This document shows, one piece after another, positions 8,069 to 18,892 of a stretch of 64,000 nt of DNA; positions within the stretch are counted from its first letter, which is position 1; the number at the start of each line of letters is the position of its first letter. This DNA is from Tepidimicrobium xylanilyticum. GTDB taxonomy: Bacteria; Bacillota; Clostridia; Tissierellales; Tepidimicrobiaceae. The DNA lies in NCBI RefSeq assembly GCF_900106765.1, contig NZ_FNNG01000001.1, positions 127,774-191,773 of the forward strand. Reading direction: 5' to 3'. The notes under the pieces are model-generated. The model was given only the letters and a program-made list of their open reading frames with translations. It did not search any database and was not told the origin of the DNA. Position numbers and translations under genes: made by a program.

Positions 8069-10021
8069 CTATAATTTAATATTTTCTATGAAATCATCAA
8101 AATTCTTAGATTTGTATAACGTCTCCATTGTTTCTCTTGATTCTAATATTTCTTGAAGTAAATAATATAGTACTTTTAATTTCTCATCTTCTTTTGCATT
8201 AACTGCAAACAAAAAGATAATATTTATTTTTTTACCATTATGGATGATTGGATTTTTAAAAATTCCTACAGATACCACTGTTGTTTCTGACATAGATTCC
8301 ATAGGGTGAGGTATAGCTATTTCTTCGTCTAATATGGTTGAAAAAAGGTTTTCTCTCATAATAACAGACTCATAGAACCTTTTTTCATCTTCAATATAGT
8401 TTTCTAACTTTAACATATTGACGAGTTCTAATATAGCATGAAAATAGCTTATTTCCTCAGTAAAGCATTTAAATAACTCTTTTCTAAAAATCTGATATTT
8501 TAATTCTTTTATACCTGTATTTTTAATTCGCCTTAATGGACTATCTATACACTGTCCTATTTTCATAAGATCCTCTTCATTGATCAAAGGATTTACTTGA
8601 ATTATAGGTATCCTGCTCCTATTAGATATAGGTATGGTAGAAACTATTAAATCCACCTTCCCATATTCGCCTTTTAAAATATTGTCCAATTTGTATATAG
8701 GAAAGTATCCAACAATATTTATCAATTCGCTATAATAAGAGGATATCTTCCTCATTATTAGTTGAGCTGTACCTAGCCCAGAACCACAAACAATAGCTAT
8801 ATTTGATTTGTTATCTTTTTCATCCAATGCTACAGCCACATGCAAAGCTATATAGGATACCTCTGCTTCATTAATTATTACTCCTAATTTTTCATTAATT
8901 ATAGGAACTATCAACATAGATATTTCAAAAGCCAACGGGTAATTTGCCTTTATTTGGTTTATTAGTGGATTTTCTTCTAAATAATTATTTTTGATTCTTT
9001 CTAACATAGGATTCAAATGTAATATAAGATTATTTCTAAAGTTTTTATTTTGAGAAAAATCGATATTAAATTTATTTTTTATTTCTTTTATAAACTCTTC
9101 CACTATAATATGGGCTTCAGTTTTTAGAACATACTTTCCGCTTTTAACATTTAATAACCTTTTAGTATTAAAACTTTGCTGAAAGTAAGCTAGTTCCTTT
9201 TCATCGATAGAAATATTAAAGTGACATTCAATTTCCCCTTTAAGGGCCTTAGCTATAGTTAAGTCTAAATCCCCTGCAATTTTTTCGCCTATCCTAAAGC
9301 CCATTTGAATTCTCTTTATACTAATCAAAATCTCTTTTACAAGTAGATTTACATCAACATCTGCTAGGATATATCCATGTTTATTTAATATATTTATTAT
9401 AGATTCATACAAAAATATCATTTCATTATTGAGATTTGCATTTTGACCATCTAAAGCATAGTAAATGGATTTGCTTAACATTAAATCTTCATAGGTTTTC
9501 TCCCTTTTAAGTACATTTGATATTAATAATCTTTTTGATCTCTCATCTCCTTTAAGCTTCATTCCTCTTATTGGCGATATCTCCAATTCTAAGGTTGAAA
9601 ATCCATCCAAAAATTCCATGACCTTTTGTACATCTAGATATACTGTAGTCTTTGAAACGAATAACGTATCAGCAATTTCTTCCATAGTTACATAATCTTT
9701 TGAAAAAGCCAGCTTAAAAATTATGAAGGCAAATCTCTCAGATGGAGTATTGGGAATCCCCTTTAGACTGATTTCTTTATTAAACACTTCTTTTACTATT
9801 TCAAACCCTTTTGCCTTTTGCGTATCGGATATAAAATATCCATCTTGTCTAGAGGAAGATATGCCAATATTATATTTTTTAAGTGTTTCATTTAAAAATT
9901 TAATATCAGATCTAATAGTTCTAGTAGAAACATTGAATATTTTTGATAGTTCTTTGCCTGATAAGGCCTTATCAGAATTTAATAAATGCAAAAAAATATT
10001 TTTTTGCCTTGCATAAGCCAT
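8069..10021 (-). CDS. PRD-containing PTS regulator (LicR/MtlR-like activator)
   Basis: A 650-aa multidomain regulator. In order: an HTH_11 DNA-binding domain (about 5-60, LSGKELSKIFNVSTRTIRSDI), a second Mga-like HTH (about 85-165), two PTS regulation domains (about 190-405, with conserved His in LILHLNPML and YIALHVAVALDE), a IIB-like domain with a Cys in IAIVCGSGLGTAQLI, and a C-terminal IIA-like domain with His in IAIPHPMES. This is the layout of LicR/MtlR activators, not of RNA-binding BglG antiterminators, since no CAT domain is present. It is the first gene of the operon and probably activates it when cellobiose is being transported, with HPr-dependent control through the PRDs. The ribosome binding site is weak (GGTGAT). 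Confidence 0.88.
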   Translation of the reverse strand: MAYARQKNIFLHLLNSDKALSGKELSKIFNVSTRTIRSDIKFLNETLKKYNIGISSSRQDGYFISDTQKAKGFEIVKEVFNKEISLKGIPNTPSERFAFIIFKLAFSKDYVTMEEIADTLFVSKTTVYLDVQKVMEFLDGFSTLELEISPIRGMKLKGDERSKRLLISNVLKREKTYEDLMLSKSIYYALDGQNANLNNEMIFLYESIINILNKHGYILADVDVNLLVKEILISIKRIQMGFRIGEKIAGDLDLTIAKALKGEIECHFNISIDEKELAYFQQSFNTKRLLNVKSGKYVLKTEAHIIVEEFIKEIKNKFNIDFSQNKNFRNNLILHLNPMLERIKNNYLEENPLINQIKANYPLAFEISMLIVPIINEKLGVIINEAEVSYIALHVAVALDEKDNKSNIAIVCGSGLGTAQLIMRKISSYYSELINIVGYFPIYKLDNILKGEYGKVDLIVSTIPISNRSRIPIIQVNPLINEEDLMKIGQCIDSPLRRIKNTGIKELKYQIFRKELFKCFTEEISYFHAILELVNMLKLENYIEDEKRFYESVIMRENLFSTILDEEIAIPHPMESMSETTVVSVGIFKNPIIHNGKKINIIFLFAVNAKEDEKLKVLYYLLQEILESRETMETLYKSKNFDDFIENIKL

Positions 10022-10099
10022 TATGTATCACCAAACCCTTTGAATATATTCTACAGTCGTCACATAATTCTTGCAATTAAGTAAATTTCCTATGGGTTA

Positions 10100-10113
10100 G
10101 GAAAACGATTTAA
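10100..10113 (-). promoter_or_regulatory. possible cre (CcpA) site upstream of the PTS operon
   Basis: The sequence TTAAATCGTTTTCC (minus strand) has the AA-N-CG-N-W core of a catabolite-responsive element, with two differences from TGNAANCGNWNNCA. It lies about 80 bases upstream of the regulator start, where catabolite control of a sugar operon would be expected. Weak evidence. Confidence 0.3.
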
Positions 10114-10242
10114 CATTTAATCCAATAAACAATTAATAACTTATATAAGTTTTGGCAAGTTAAAAGTAATGATGACACAATTTGATGAGGAAATTAATAA
10201 AAAGTTTCACTAACCTAAAACCAAAATAGTATGATGAAGTGA

Positions 10243-10279
10243 AAAATAAAACCTCTGAGTTTCCTCAGAGGTTTTATTT

Positions 10280-10280
<1 letters not shown>
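10243..10280 (-). terminator. terminator of groESL
   Basis: A 17-bp perfect stem (10243-10259 paired with 10264-10280) and 4-base loop. The arms end in an A/T-run that gives TTTTATTTTT at the 3' side. It begins at the groEL stop codon. Confidence 0.9.
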
Positions 10281-11896
<1,616 letters not shown>

Positions 11897-11955
11897 TTAA
11901 TTCACACTCCTTTTATTTGATAATTGTCCATTGTCCTTTTCTATTTGTCAATTCT

Positions 11956-12237
11956 TTACTCTACTACCGCCAAAATATCATTTAATTTAAGTATTGTAAA
12001 TTCTTCACCATCAATCTTAACTTCTGTACCAGCATACTTAGAAAAGATTACCTTATCGTTTACCTTAATTTGATCTTTTTTCTTCTCATCGTTAAGAATA
12101 TCTGGTCCTATGGCAACAACTTCTGCCATTTGAGGTTGTTCTTTAGCGCTGCTTGGTAGCACTATACCCGATTTAGTCTTTTCTTCCGCTTCAAGAATTT
12201 TTATTACTACTCTGTCACCTAATGGTTTAAGGTTCAT
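11956..12237 (-). CDS. groES: co-chaperonin GroES
   Basis: The 93-aa co-chaperonin forms the heptameric lid of the GroEL chamber. The signature NLKPLGDRVVIKILEAEEKTKSGIVLP with its mobile loop, and the C-terminal SKYAGTEVKIDGEEFTIL, are clear. AGGGAGG precedes the ATG at 12237. It is the first gene of the heat-shock operon and lies 38 bases downstream of a perfect CIRCE operator, so repression by HrcA is expected (hrcA itself is not in the window). Confidence 0.98.
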   Translation of the reverse strand: MNLKPLGDRVVIKILEAEEKTKSGIVLPSSAKEQPQMAEVVAIGPDILNDEKKKDQIKVNDKVIFSKYAGTEVKIDGEEFTILKLNDILAVVE

Positions 12238-12275
12238 ATCACTACCTCCCTATTTTCTGATGGTTTTCCATATTA

Positions 12276-12302
12276 TTAGCACTCATCTTTAATGAGTGCT
12301 AA
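12276..12302 (-). promoter_or_regulatory. CIRCE operator (HrcA binding site)
   Basis: Exact match to the CIRCE consensus TTAGCACTC-N9-GAGTGCTAA. It lies between a likely promoter (minus-strand -10-like TATAAC/CATTAT around 12308-12318) and groES. Confidence 0.97.
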
Positions 12303-12319
12303 TATGTACAGTTATAATG

Positions 12320-12418
12320 TTACTGAATAAGAAATTTTGAATCAAGTCTAGTTTTTGCTTGAATTTGATTAATAATCCTATTTTTCCTAATCTTTCTTTT
12401 GTTTTTCTTGTTTTTCAT
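12320..12418 (-). CDS. candidate small basic peptide ORF, 32 aa
   Basis: An ATG at 12418 lies seven bases after TAGGAG and opens a 32-codon frame ending at TAA 12320-12322. The predicted peptide is strongly basic (MKNKKNKRKIRKNR then IINQIQAKTRLDSKFLIQ), with 10 Lys/Arg in the first 14 residues. It begins 33 bases after the DUF554 gene stop and ends just before the groES promoter/CIRCE region. The good ribosome binding site argues for translation, but the A-rich composition could produce such a frame by chance, and no family is recognised. It could be a leader or nucleic-acid-binding microprotein; function unknown. Confidence 0.35.
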   Translation of the reverse strand: MKNKKNKRKIRKNRIINQIQAKTRLDSKFLIQ

Positions 12419-12450
12419 TGATTTTCTCCTAAGTTTATTGCCAATGCTTT

Positions 12451-13134
12451 CTATATTAATAGCTTAAAAATATAGTATAGAAATGGAATAAATATGGCTG
12501 GAAGCATGTTCCCCACCTTTATTTTCTTCAATTCTAATATATTTATTCCTATGGCCATAATGAGTATCCCACCTACTGCAGACATTTCAAGTATCACATC
12601 GTGTGTCAAAAGGTCCTTCAAGTAAGTGGCTAACAATGTAATCAATCCCTGATATATAAATACAACTATAGCAGAAAAGGCAACCCCTATCCCCAAGGTG
12701 GAGGCAAATATTATGGAAGTAATACCATCCAATATTGATTTAGCAAAAAGGGTATTATGATCTCCCAACAGCCCACTTTCTAAAGCCCCTACTATGGCCA
12801 TTGCCCCTACACAGTAGACTAGGGAAGCAGTTACAAATCCTTTGGAAAAGTTGGAGTCTCCATTGCTAAACCTAGCTTCTAAGCTATCCCCTAGTCTATT
12901 CAGCTTTTTTTCAATTCCTGAAATCTCTCCAATTATGCTTCCCAAAACGATGCTTATGATAGCCATAATGGTATTTTCAGTTTTTATTGCCGCGGAAATC
13001 CCAATGATTATAACCGAAAGACCTACTCCATCCATGATGGTTTTTTTATATTCTTCCTTTATTCCTTTTTTAATAATTATCCCCAAAACGCTACCTGCAA
13101 TTACAGCAATGGAATTTACTATGGTTCCCAACAT
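12451..13134 (-). CDS. DUF554 family membrane protein
   Basis: A 227-aa polytopic membrane protein with about six hydrophobic segments. DUF554 (YdfK-like) hallmarks: the start MLGTIVNSIAVIAGSVLGIIIKKGI, then GVGLSVIIIGISAAIKTEN, IVLGSIIGEISGIE, the FVTASLVYCVGAMAIVGALESGL stretch, and a C-terminal GGILIMAIGINILELKKIKVGNMLPA. The family is thought to act as a transporter, but no substrate is established. A GGGTGAGAG ribosome binding site precedes the ATG. It is separated by 87 bases from the glycosylase gene upstream. Confidence 0.85.
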   Translation of the reverse strand: MLGTIVNSIAVIAGSVLGIIIKKGIKEEYKKTIMDGVGLSVIIIGISAAIKTENTIMAIISIVLGSIIGEISGIEKKLNRLGDSLEARFSNGDSNFSKGFVTASLVYCVGAMAIVGALESGLLGDHNTLFAKSILDGITSIIFASTLGIGVAFSAIVVFIYQGLITLLATYLKDLLTHDVILEMSAVGGILIMAIGINILELKKIKVGNMLPAIFIPFLYYIFKLLI

Positions 13135-13221
13135 ATTTCTCTCACCCTTACACTTAATGAAATATATTTATAGATTATACACCATCTAAGTAATTTTTTC
13201 TAGGAAAAAAAGAAAACAACC

Positions 13222-14112
13222 CTAAGGTTGCTTTTTCCCTATTCCCAACTCTCTAGCGTAATAAAACAAGTATTGTTGAGCAAAGCCTCCTAAGGAACCA
13301 AAATTTTCCTCAGCATATTGGGAAATCCTTTTAATACTAGCACCTTCTTTAAAATACAAGCTCTCCATTACCCTTTTGACCCAAGTATCCACAGGAAAGG
13401 CATCATTTTTATTTAAAGAAAACAATAATATGCAATTGGCTACCTTAGGTCCTACTCCAGGAAGTTTTAAAAGTATTTCTTTGGCTTTATCCGTTGGCAG
13501 TTTATATAATTCATCTAAATCTACTTCCTTGTTTTTTATCATATTAGACGTTTCCACTATGTATTTAGCCCTATAACCTACCCTAGAATCCCTCTCCAAC
13601 TCCTCATAATCTACATTAGCCAAGGTTTCTGGATCTGGAAAAGTAAAATATTCCTTGTCTTTATAAGAACCTACAGACTTTCCATAGTGCTGAGTAATAA
13701 GTTCTATAGACCTCTTAATCCTTGGTATCTGATTGTTGGCAGATATTATGAAGGAAATAGTCGTTTCAAAGGGTTCCTGATTGAGTATCCTTATACCTTC
13801 CCCAAACTTAATGGCCTCCTTAAGTATTGGGTCCTTAGACAATTCCTCTTTAATCTTCCCATAATCTCTACCTAAATCGAAATACTCATACCATACATCA
13901 TTAAAATCAGCCATGTTCGTATTTAAAAATATAATGTCCCTTCCATTTCTTTTAACATTGATTATCTTACCTTTGTGAATAGCTGTGTAGCTCTCATCTT
14001 CTTCCACATACCACCTAAAAGCCTGCCCACATTCAAATATATGTTTAGGTTCAAAATCCTTTATGTCTTTTATTATTATTTTATTATCTTTTTCTACAAT
14101 ATCATAGTTCAT
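13222..14112 (-). CDS. 8-oxoguanine DNA glycosylase (OGG family, HhH-GPD)
   Basis: The 296-aa base-excision repair glycosylase/AP lyase has an N-terminal OGG-type beta domain (FECGQAFRWYVEEDESYTAIHKG) followed by a helix-hairpin-helix GPD domain. The active-site Lys is in LPGVGPKVANCILLFSL and the catalytic Asp in AFPVDTWVKRVME, both spaced as in human OGG1. FIISANNQIPRIKRSIELI is the conserved strand-probing region. No C-terminal iron-sulfur cysteine cluster is present, unlike MutY/Nth. AAAGGAG precedes the ATG. It appears monocistronic or loosely linked to the DUF554 gene. Confidence 0.9.
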   Translation of the reverse strand: MNYDIVEKDNKIIIKDIKDFEPKHIFECGQAFRWYVEEDESYTAIHKGKIINVKRNGRDIIFLNTNMADFNDVWYEYFDLGRDYGKIKEELSKDPILKEAIKFGEGIRILNQEPFETTISFIISANNQIPRIKRSIELITQHYGKSVGSYKDKEYFTFPDPETLANVDYEELERDSRVGYRAKYIVETSNMIKNKEVDLDELYKLPTDKAKEILLKLPGVGPKVANCILLFSLNKNDAFPVDTWVKRVMESLYFKEGASIKRISQYAEENFGSLGGFAQQYLFYYARELGIGKKQP

Positions 14113-14195
14113 ATTTTTTCTCCTTTCTACTACTTATAAATCATGGGAACACTCTTGCTATACATTGTAAATATTATACCCAATTGATCTAATAT

Positions 14196-14231
14196 AAACA
14201 TAAATAAGTCGGGGAAAACCCCGACTTATTT
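14196..14231 (-). terminator. terminator of glutamate dehydrogenase gene
   Basis: A 13-bp perfect stem AAATAAGTCGGGG/CCCCGACTTATTT (14202-14214 and 14219-14231) with a 4-base loop. It overlaps the stop codon region and is followed by a T-rich stretch. Confidence 0.85.
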
Positions 14232-15496
14232 TAATACCATCCTCTTAATTTCATTACATTTGCTATCTTCTTAACTGAAATCATATAAGCTGCTTCTCTT
14301 ATTGTAACATTCTTCTCTTCTTTTAGTGCCCATATATCGTTAAAGGCGTTAACCATTGAAATTTCTTGTCTTCTTTGAACTTCGTCTTCCTCCCAGTAAT
14401 AACCTTGTAAGTTTTGTACCCATTCAAAATAAGATACGGTTACTCCGCCAGCATTAGTTAAAATATCTGGAGTTACTGGAATACCTCTCTTATTTAGTAT
14501 CTCATCCGCATCCGGTGTAATTGGTCCATTAGCAGCTTCACAGATTAGTTTTGCATTAACCTTTTCTGCTATTTCAGCAGTTATAGCATTTTCTAAGGCT
14601 GCCGGAATAAGAATATCCACCTCTAATTGCCAGAATTCATCTAATGAAATCTGCTTAGCCTTTGGATAGCCAACTAAATTCCTATGTTCATCCATATAAG
14701 CTCTTAAATCAGCATAGTCTAAACCTTCTTCATTATATATAGCATAAGTACCAACTGATGGAGCCCATTCAGCAATAGCTATGATCTTCGCTCCTTGAGC
14801 TTGGACATTTTTAACTGTAAAGGACCCTACGTTTCCAAAGCCTTGTACTGCCACTTTAGCACCTTTCATTTCAATGCCTAGTTTTTTAGCAGCTTCTCTT
14901 GCAATCACTGAAACTCCAAATCCAGTAGCTTCATTTCTGCCTTTGGAGCCACCCCATTCTACTGGCTTCCCAGTAAGAACTCCAAGGTTAGAGCCACCAG
15001 TTAATTTATTATATTCATCTACCATCCATGCCATTACCTGTGCATTGCTTCCCACATCTGGTGCTGGCACATCTATCTTCTCACCTAAATATTTATAAAG
15101 ACCTTGTATATATCCTCTAGAAAGCCTTTCCAATTCTCCTTGCGAAAGAGATAAAGGATCTACAGTAATTCCGCCTTTTCCTCCGCCATAAGGTACACCC
15201 ATTACTCCACATTTAAATGTCATCCAAACAGATAAAGCCTTAACCTCGTCAGGATTTACTCCTGGATGAAATCTAATTCCACCTTTTCCTGGGCCTATGG
15301 CATCATTATGTACAGCCCTATATCCCTTAAATACCTTAGTAGTTCCATCATCCATCTTTACTGGAATTGATATTTCAATCATCCTTTTAGGCTCTTTCAA
15401 TATTTCATATACAGCTGGATCTAATCCCAATGCATCGCAAGCTGCTTTCACTTGCTTTTGCGCACTTTCCAATGGATTTAAACTTTCCTTTGTCAT
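14231..15496 (-). CDS. gdhA: glutamate dehydrogenase (Glu/Leu/Phe/Val family)
   Basis: A 421-aa hexameric-type dehydrogenase that interconverts glutamate and 2-oxoglutarate plus ammonia. In amino-acid-fermenting anaerobes it is usually NAD-linked and catabolic. The ATG at 15496 is seven bases after GGAGG. The catalytic Lys motif PYGGGKGGI, the substrate-binding GPGKGGIRFHPGV, and the nucleotide-binding VQGFGNVGSFTVKN are present, as is the GAAN-type CEAANGPITPDAD. A Val/Leu dehydrogenase role is less likely given full GDH length and sequence. Flanking hairpins at 14202 and 15601 suggest a single-gene transcript. Confidence 0.93.
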   Translation of the reverse strand: MTKESLNPLESAQKQVKAACDALGLDPAVYEILKEPKRMIEISIPVKMDDGTTKVFKGYRAVHNDAIGPGKGGIRFHPGVNPDEVKALSVWMTFKCGVMGVPYGGGKGGITVDPLSLSQGELERLSRGYIQGLYKYLGEKIDVPAPDVGSNAQVMAWMVDEYNKLTGGSNLGVLTGKPVEWGGSKGRNEATGFGVSVIAREAAKKLGIEMKGAKVAVQGFGNVGSFTVKNVQAQGAKIIAIAEWAPSVGTYAIYNEEGLDYADLRAYMDEHRNLVGYPKAKQISLDEFWQLEVDILIPAALENAITAEIAEKVNAKLICEAANGPITPDADEILNKRGIPVTPDILTNAGGVTVSYFEWVQNLQGYYWEEDEVQRRQEISMVNAFNDIWALKEEKNVTIREAAYMISVKKIANVMKLRGWY

Positions 15497-15600
15497 CAAA
15501 ATACCTCCTCTTATTTGGAATAAGAAAACCTTTTCAAGAATCTCATAAAATTATACATTATTTCCAATCATAAGTATATTCTATCATTGAATTTATACAA

Positions 15601-15631
15601 GTGCAAGTATATAAATTAACAATACTTGCAC
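15601..15631 (-). terminator. hairpin terminator after the acyl-CoA dehydrogenase/ETF operon
   Basis: Perfect 10-bp inverted repeat GTGCAAGTAT/ATACTTGCAC with an 11-base loop, starting nine bases after the etfA stop. The following T-tract is weak (TTGTATAAA). Confidence 0.6.
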
Positions 15632-15639
15632 CTGTATTT

Positions 15640-16845
15640 TTAAGCATTTTCCATTAATTCATCGATGTTCTCCAATCCCTTTATAAGCTCTGGCAGTATC
15701 TCGTATACATCTCCTACTATTCCATAATCTGCAATTTTAAATATAGGTGCATCCTTATCCTTATTAATGGCAACTATACACTTAGACTCCTGCATACCAG
15801 CCAAATGCTGAATAGCTCCAGATATGCCGCAAGCAATATATAGGTTTGGTCTAACGGTTTTGCCTGTTTGTCCTACTTGATGGGATTGGTCTATCCAACC
15901 AGCATCTACTGTGGCACGGCTTGCCCCTACTACTCCACCAAGCTTATCAGCTAATTCTTTCAAGAGCTTAAATCCTTCAGGATTGCCTAAGCCTCTTCCT
16001 CCAGATACTATAATGGATGCATCTTCTAGCTTTACTTGTGATCTCTTTTCTTTAACATAATCTATTACTTTAGCTGTAATATCCTCTTCTTTCAAATCGG
16101 GATTAATTACTTCTACTACTCCCTCTCTAGTCTCGTTATATTTAGCCTTTTCCATAACCCCTGGCCTTACAGTTGACATCTGTGGTCTGTGATTAGGGCA
16201 TATTATGGTAGCCATTAAGTTACCACCAAAGGCAGGACGAGTTTGCATCAATCTTCTATTCTCTAAATCCACATCAAGCCTAGTACAATCTGCAGTAAGA
16301 CCAGTATGTATTCTTGCAGAAATCCTTGGACCTAAATCTCTACCTATGTTAGTGGCACCAATCAACATTATTTCAGGTTTTCTCTCATTAATCAAATCAC
16401 ATATTACCCTTGTATATCCATCGGTGGTATATACATCCAATTGAGGGCTTTCAGCATAAATAACCTTATCAGCCCCATATTTTATCAACCTATCTGCTAA
16501 ATTTTTAACATTATTACCTAACAAAATAGCTGTTAATTCAGTATTAAGCTTATCTGCAATCTTTCTGCCTTCTCCTAGCAGCTCTATGGAAACATTCATT
16601 AAATTTCCTTCTCTTTGTTCTGCAAAAACCCAAACCCCTTCGTATTCTTCAATATTAACCTTCCTTTTATTCTCCTCTTCCTTTTCTATAGCACCTACAG
16701 GACATTCTTCCACACAAGCACCGCACATTGTACATTTATCTGTTATATGAGCCTTACCATCTACCATTTCTATAGCATCAAAGGGGCAGACACTTACACA
16801 TACTTCACAACCTATACATTTTTCTTCTATTACCTTTACTGCCAC
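15640..16845 (-). CDS. etfA: electron transfer flavoprotein alpha subunit with N-terminal 2[4Fe-4S] ferredoxin domain
   Basis: The start is placed at GTG 16845, seven bases after AAAGGAGG, giving 401 aa. Residues 1-60 form a ferredoxin domain with two clusters (CIGCEVCVSVCP and CTMCGACVEECP). The rest is EtfA: an N-terminal Rossmann-like part and the C-terminal FAD-binding domain with SGGRGLGNPEGF, SRATVDAGWIDQSHQVGQTGKTV and LYIACGISGAIQHLAG. Ferredoxin-fused EtfA is known from CarE, the bifurcating caffeoyl-CoA reductase ETF of Acetobacterium; bifurcation here is inference. It lies directly after etfB (8 bases before the in-frame open region; 25 bases to the GTG). Confidence 0.92.
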   Translation of the reverse strand: MAVKVIEEKCIGCEVCVSVCPFDAIEMVDGKAHITDKCTMCGACVEECPVGAIEKEEENKRKVNIEEYEGVWVFAEQREGNLMNVSIELLGEGRKIADKLNTELTAILLGNNVKNLADRLIKYGADKVIYAESPQLDVYTTDGYTRVICDLINERKPEIMLIGATNIGRDLGPRISARIHTGLTADCTRLDVDLENRRLMQTRPAFGGNLMATIICPNHRPQMSTVRPGVMEKAKYNETREGVVEVINPDLKEEDITAKVIDYVKEKRSQVKLEDASIIVSGGRGLGNPEGFKLLKELADKLGGVVGASRATVDAGWIDQSHQVGQTGKTVRPNLYIACGISGAIQHLAGMQESKCIVAINKDKDAPIFKIADYGIVGDVYEILPELIKGLENIDELMENA

Positions 16846-16870
16846 GGCAAATCCTCCTTTCAAGGTTAAA

Positions 16871-17662
16871 CTATATTATCTTTTCTTCCTTTAATCTTAC
16901 AATTAACTTTCTTGCTTGTTCCTTTGCATCTCCCTCTAACATCTCTAAATTTCCACTCTTAGTGGGAGGAGTAAAGGATTTATTTACTTGAGTAGGAGAT
17001 CCATCTAATCCAATATTCTCTTCATCTGCATTAATGTCCTTAGCTGATAAAATCTTAATCCTATCCCCTTTATAGCCTTCATAAATTCCCCTTATAGATG
17101 GATATCTAGGCGTATTTAATTCTTTTATTGCAGTAATCAACACTGGCATTTCAGCTTCTATAACATAATATCCATCTTCAAGAACCCTTTTAGCTCTAAC
17201 CTTTCCGTCTTCAATCTTTAATTCCTTCACATAGGTAATTTGGGGTATTCCCAAATGCTCAGCTATTTGTGGCCCTACTTGAGCTGTATCTCCATCAATA
17301 GCTTGTCTACCACAGAATATTAAATCGTAATCGCCTATATATCTAATCCCCGATGCCAATGCTGTTGATGTTGCCCAAGTGTCAGATCCCGCAAAAGCTC
17401 TGTCGCTTAATAATATGCCTTCGTCAGCTCCCATGGCAATAGCCTCAACCAAGGCTGCTTCAGCTTGATAAGGTCCCATGCTAAGAACTGTAACCTTAAC
17501 ATCTTCATATTTGTCTTTTATCCTCAAGGCCTCTTCTAAGGCATTTTTGTCGTCTGGATTGATGATACTTGGTACCCCTTCCCTGATTAGAGTTCCTTTG
17601 ACAGGGTCGATCCTAACTTCATTTGTATCGGGAACCTGCTTTATACATACTATTATATTCAT
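16871..17662 (-). CDS. etfB: electron transfer flavoprotein beta subunit
   Basis: The 263-aa partner of EtfA carries the second flavin (or AMP) and docks to the dehydrogenase. The N-terminus MNIIVCIKQVPDTNEVRIDP, the nucleotide-binding stretch AMGADEGILLSDRAFAGSDTWATS, GRQAIDGDTAQVGPQIAEHL and ITAIKELNTPRYPSIRGI are all characteristic. The gene is 21 bases after the dehydrogenase stop. The order dehydrogenase-etfB-etfA is the standard clostridial one. Confidence 0.95.
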   Translation of the reverse strand: MNIIVCIKQVPDTNEVRIDPVKGTLIREGVPSIINPDDKNALEEALRIKDKYEDVKVTVLSMGPYQAEAALVEAIAMGADEGILLSDRAFAGSDTWATSTALASGIRYIGDYDLIFCGRQAIDGDTAQVGPQIAEHLGIPQITYVKELKIEDGKVRAKRVLEDGYYVIEAEMPVLITAIKELNTPRYPSIRGIYEGYKGDRIKILSAKDINADEENIGLDGSPTQVNKSFTPPTKSGNLEMLEGDAKEQARKLIVRLKEEKII

Positions 17663-17682
17663 CTAAATTCCTCCTTCACCTA

Positions 17683-18822
17683 TTATCTTAAGAGGTTTCC
17701 TGCAATAACCATCTGTTGTACTTGGGAAGTACCCTCATATATTTCGGTAATCTTTGCATCCCTCATCATTCTTTCTACTGGATAGTCCTTGGTAAATCCA
17801 TAACCACCATGTAATTGGACTGCTTTTGTGGTAACATCCATAGCTACTTTAGACGCATAAAGTTTAGCCATGGCCGCTTCCTTGTTATAAGGTAACCCAT
17901 TGGCTTTATTGTAAGCAGCTTTATAGACCAATAACTTTGCTGCTTCTATCTCTGTAGCCATATCTGCAACCATCCATTGCAATCCTTGGAATTTAGATAA
18001 AGGCTTTCCAAATTGTTGTCTTTCCTTTATGTATTTAATAGACTCTTCCAAAGCTCCTTCTGCAATACCTAAAGCTTGAGCTGCTATACCGATTCTTCCT
18101 CCATCTAGAGTAGTCATAGCAATTTTGAATCCCATTCCTTCTTCCCCTAGTAAATTTTCCTTTGGAATTACACAATCCCTAAATATCAATTCAGCAGTAG
18201 AAGAACCTCTAATACCCATTTTATCTTCAATTTTACCTATGCTGAACCCAGGAGCATCCTTTTCCACTATAAAGGCGGATATGCCCCTAGTACCCTTACT
18301 CTTATCAGTCATCGCAAATATAATATAGATATCTGCTTCTCCTCCGTTGGTAATGAACAGTTTAGTTCCATTCAGTACATAGTTGTCCCCATCTAACACA
18401 GCTACTGTTTGCTGAGCTGCTGCATCAGTTCCTGCATTTGGTTCTGTTAATCCAAAAGCTCCTAACTTATCTCCCTTTGCCAATGGGACTAAATATTTTT
18501 GTTTTTGCTCTTTGGTTCCATATTTATATATAGGCCAGCAGGCTAATGAGGTATGAGCAGAAAGGATTACCCCTGTAGTAGCACATACTTTCGATAACTC
18601 TTCTACTGCAATGACATAGGCTATGTCGTCTCCACCAGCTCCACCATATTCAACTGGAAAAGGTATCCCCATCATGTTATATCTCGCCATTTTATCCACC
18701 GTTTCCCTTGGAAATCTGGCTGTTTCATCTATTTCCGATGCAATTGGTTTTACTTCATTTTCTGCAAATTCTTTCATAACAGTTCTTATCATTTCCTGCT
18801 CCTTCGATAATTTGAAATCCAT
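17683..18822 (-). CDS. acyl-CoA dehydrogenase (short-chain/butyryl-CoA type)
   Basis: A 379-aa FAD enzyme that oxidises or reduces the alpha-beta bond of acyl-CoA. With the adjacent ETF it probably reduces an enoyl-CoA such as crotonyl-CoA. The start at 18822 gives a six-base gap to GAGGAGGG; the ATG at 18828 would abut it. Motifs: [12 protein letters not shown], the FAD-binding [34 protein letters not shown] and the catalytic Glu in [12 protein letters not shown]. No crotonase, hydroxyacyl-CoA dehydrogenase or thiolase gene is beside it, so the exact substrate is open. A candidate Rex operator lies about 70-90 bases upstream. Confidence 0.9.
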   Translation of the reverse strand: MDFKLSKEQEMIRTVMKEFAENEVKPIASEIDETARFPRETVDKMARYNMMGIPFPVEYGGAGGDDIAYVIAVEELSKVCATTGVILSAHTSLACWPIYKYGTKEQKQKYLVPLAKGDKLGAFGLTEPNAGTDAAAQQTVAVLDGDNYVLNGTKLFITNGGEADIYIIFAMTDKSKGTRGISAFIVEKDAPGFSIGKIEDKMGIRGSSTAELIFRDCVIPKENLLGEEGMGFKIAMTTLDGGRIGIAAQALGIAEGALEESIKYIKERQQFGKPLSKFQGLQWMVADMATEIEAAKLLVYKAAYNKANGLPYNKEAAMAKLYASKVAMDVTTKAVQLHGGYGFTKDYPVERMMRDAKITEIYEGTSQVQQMVIAGNLLR

Positions 18823-18892
18823 GTTCATCCCTCCTCAATTTAAAACCATGCAATTTTATTATAAAACATTGAATAAGATATTTCCACAGATA

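Noticed and set aside
8069-10021. BglG-type RNA antiterminator
   Set aside because: The protein has DNA-binding HTH domains and no CAT RNA-binding domain, and no RAT/terminator leader is evident upstream of the PTS genes.
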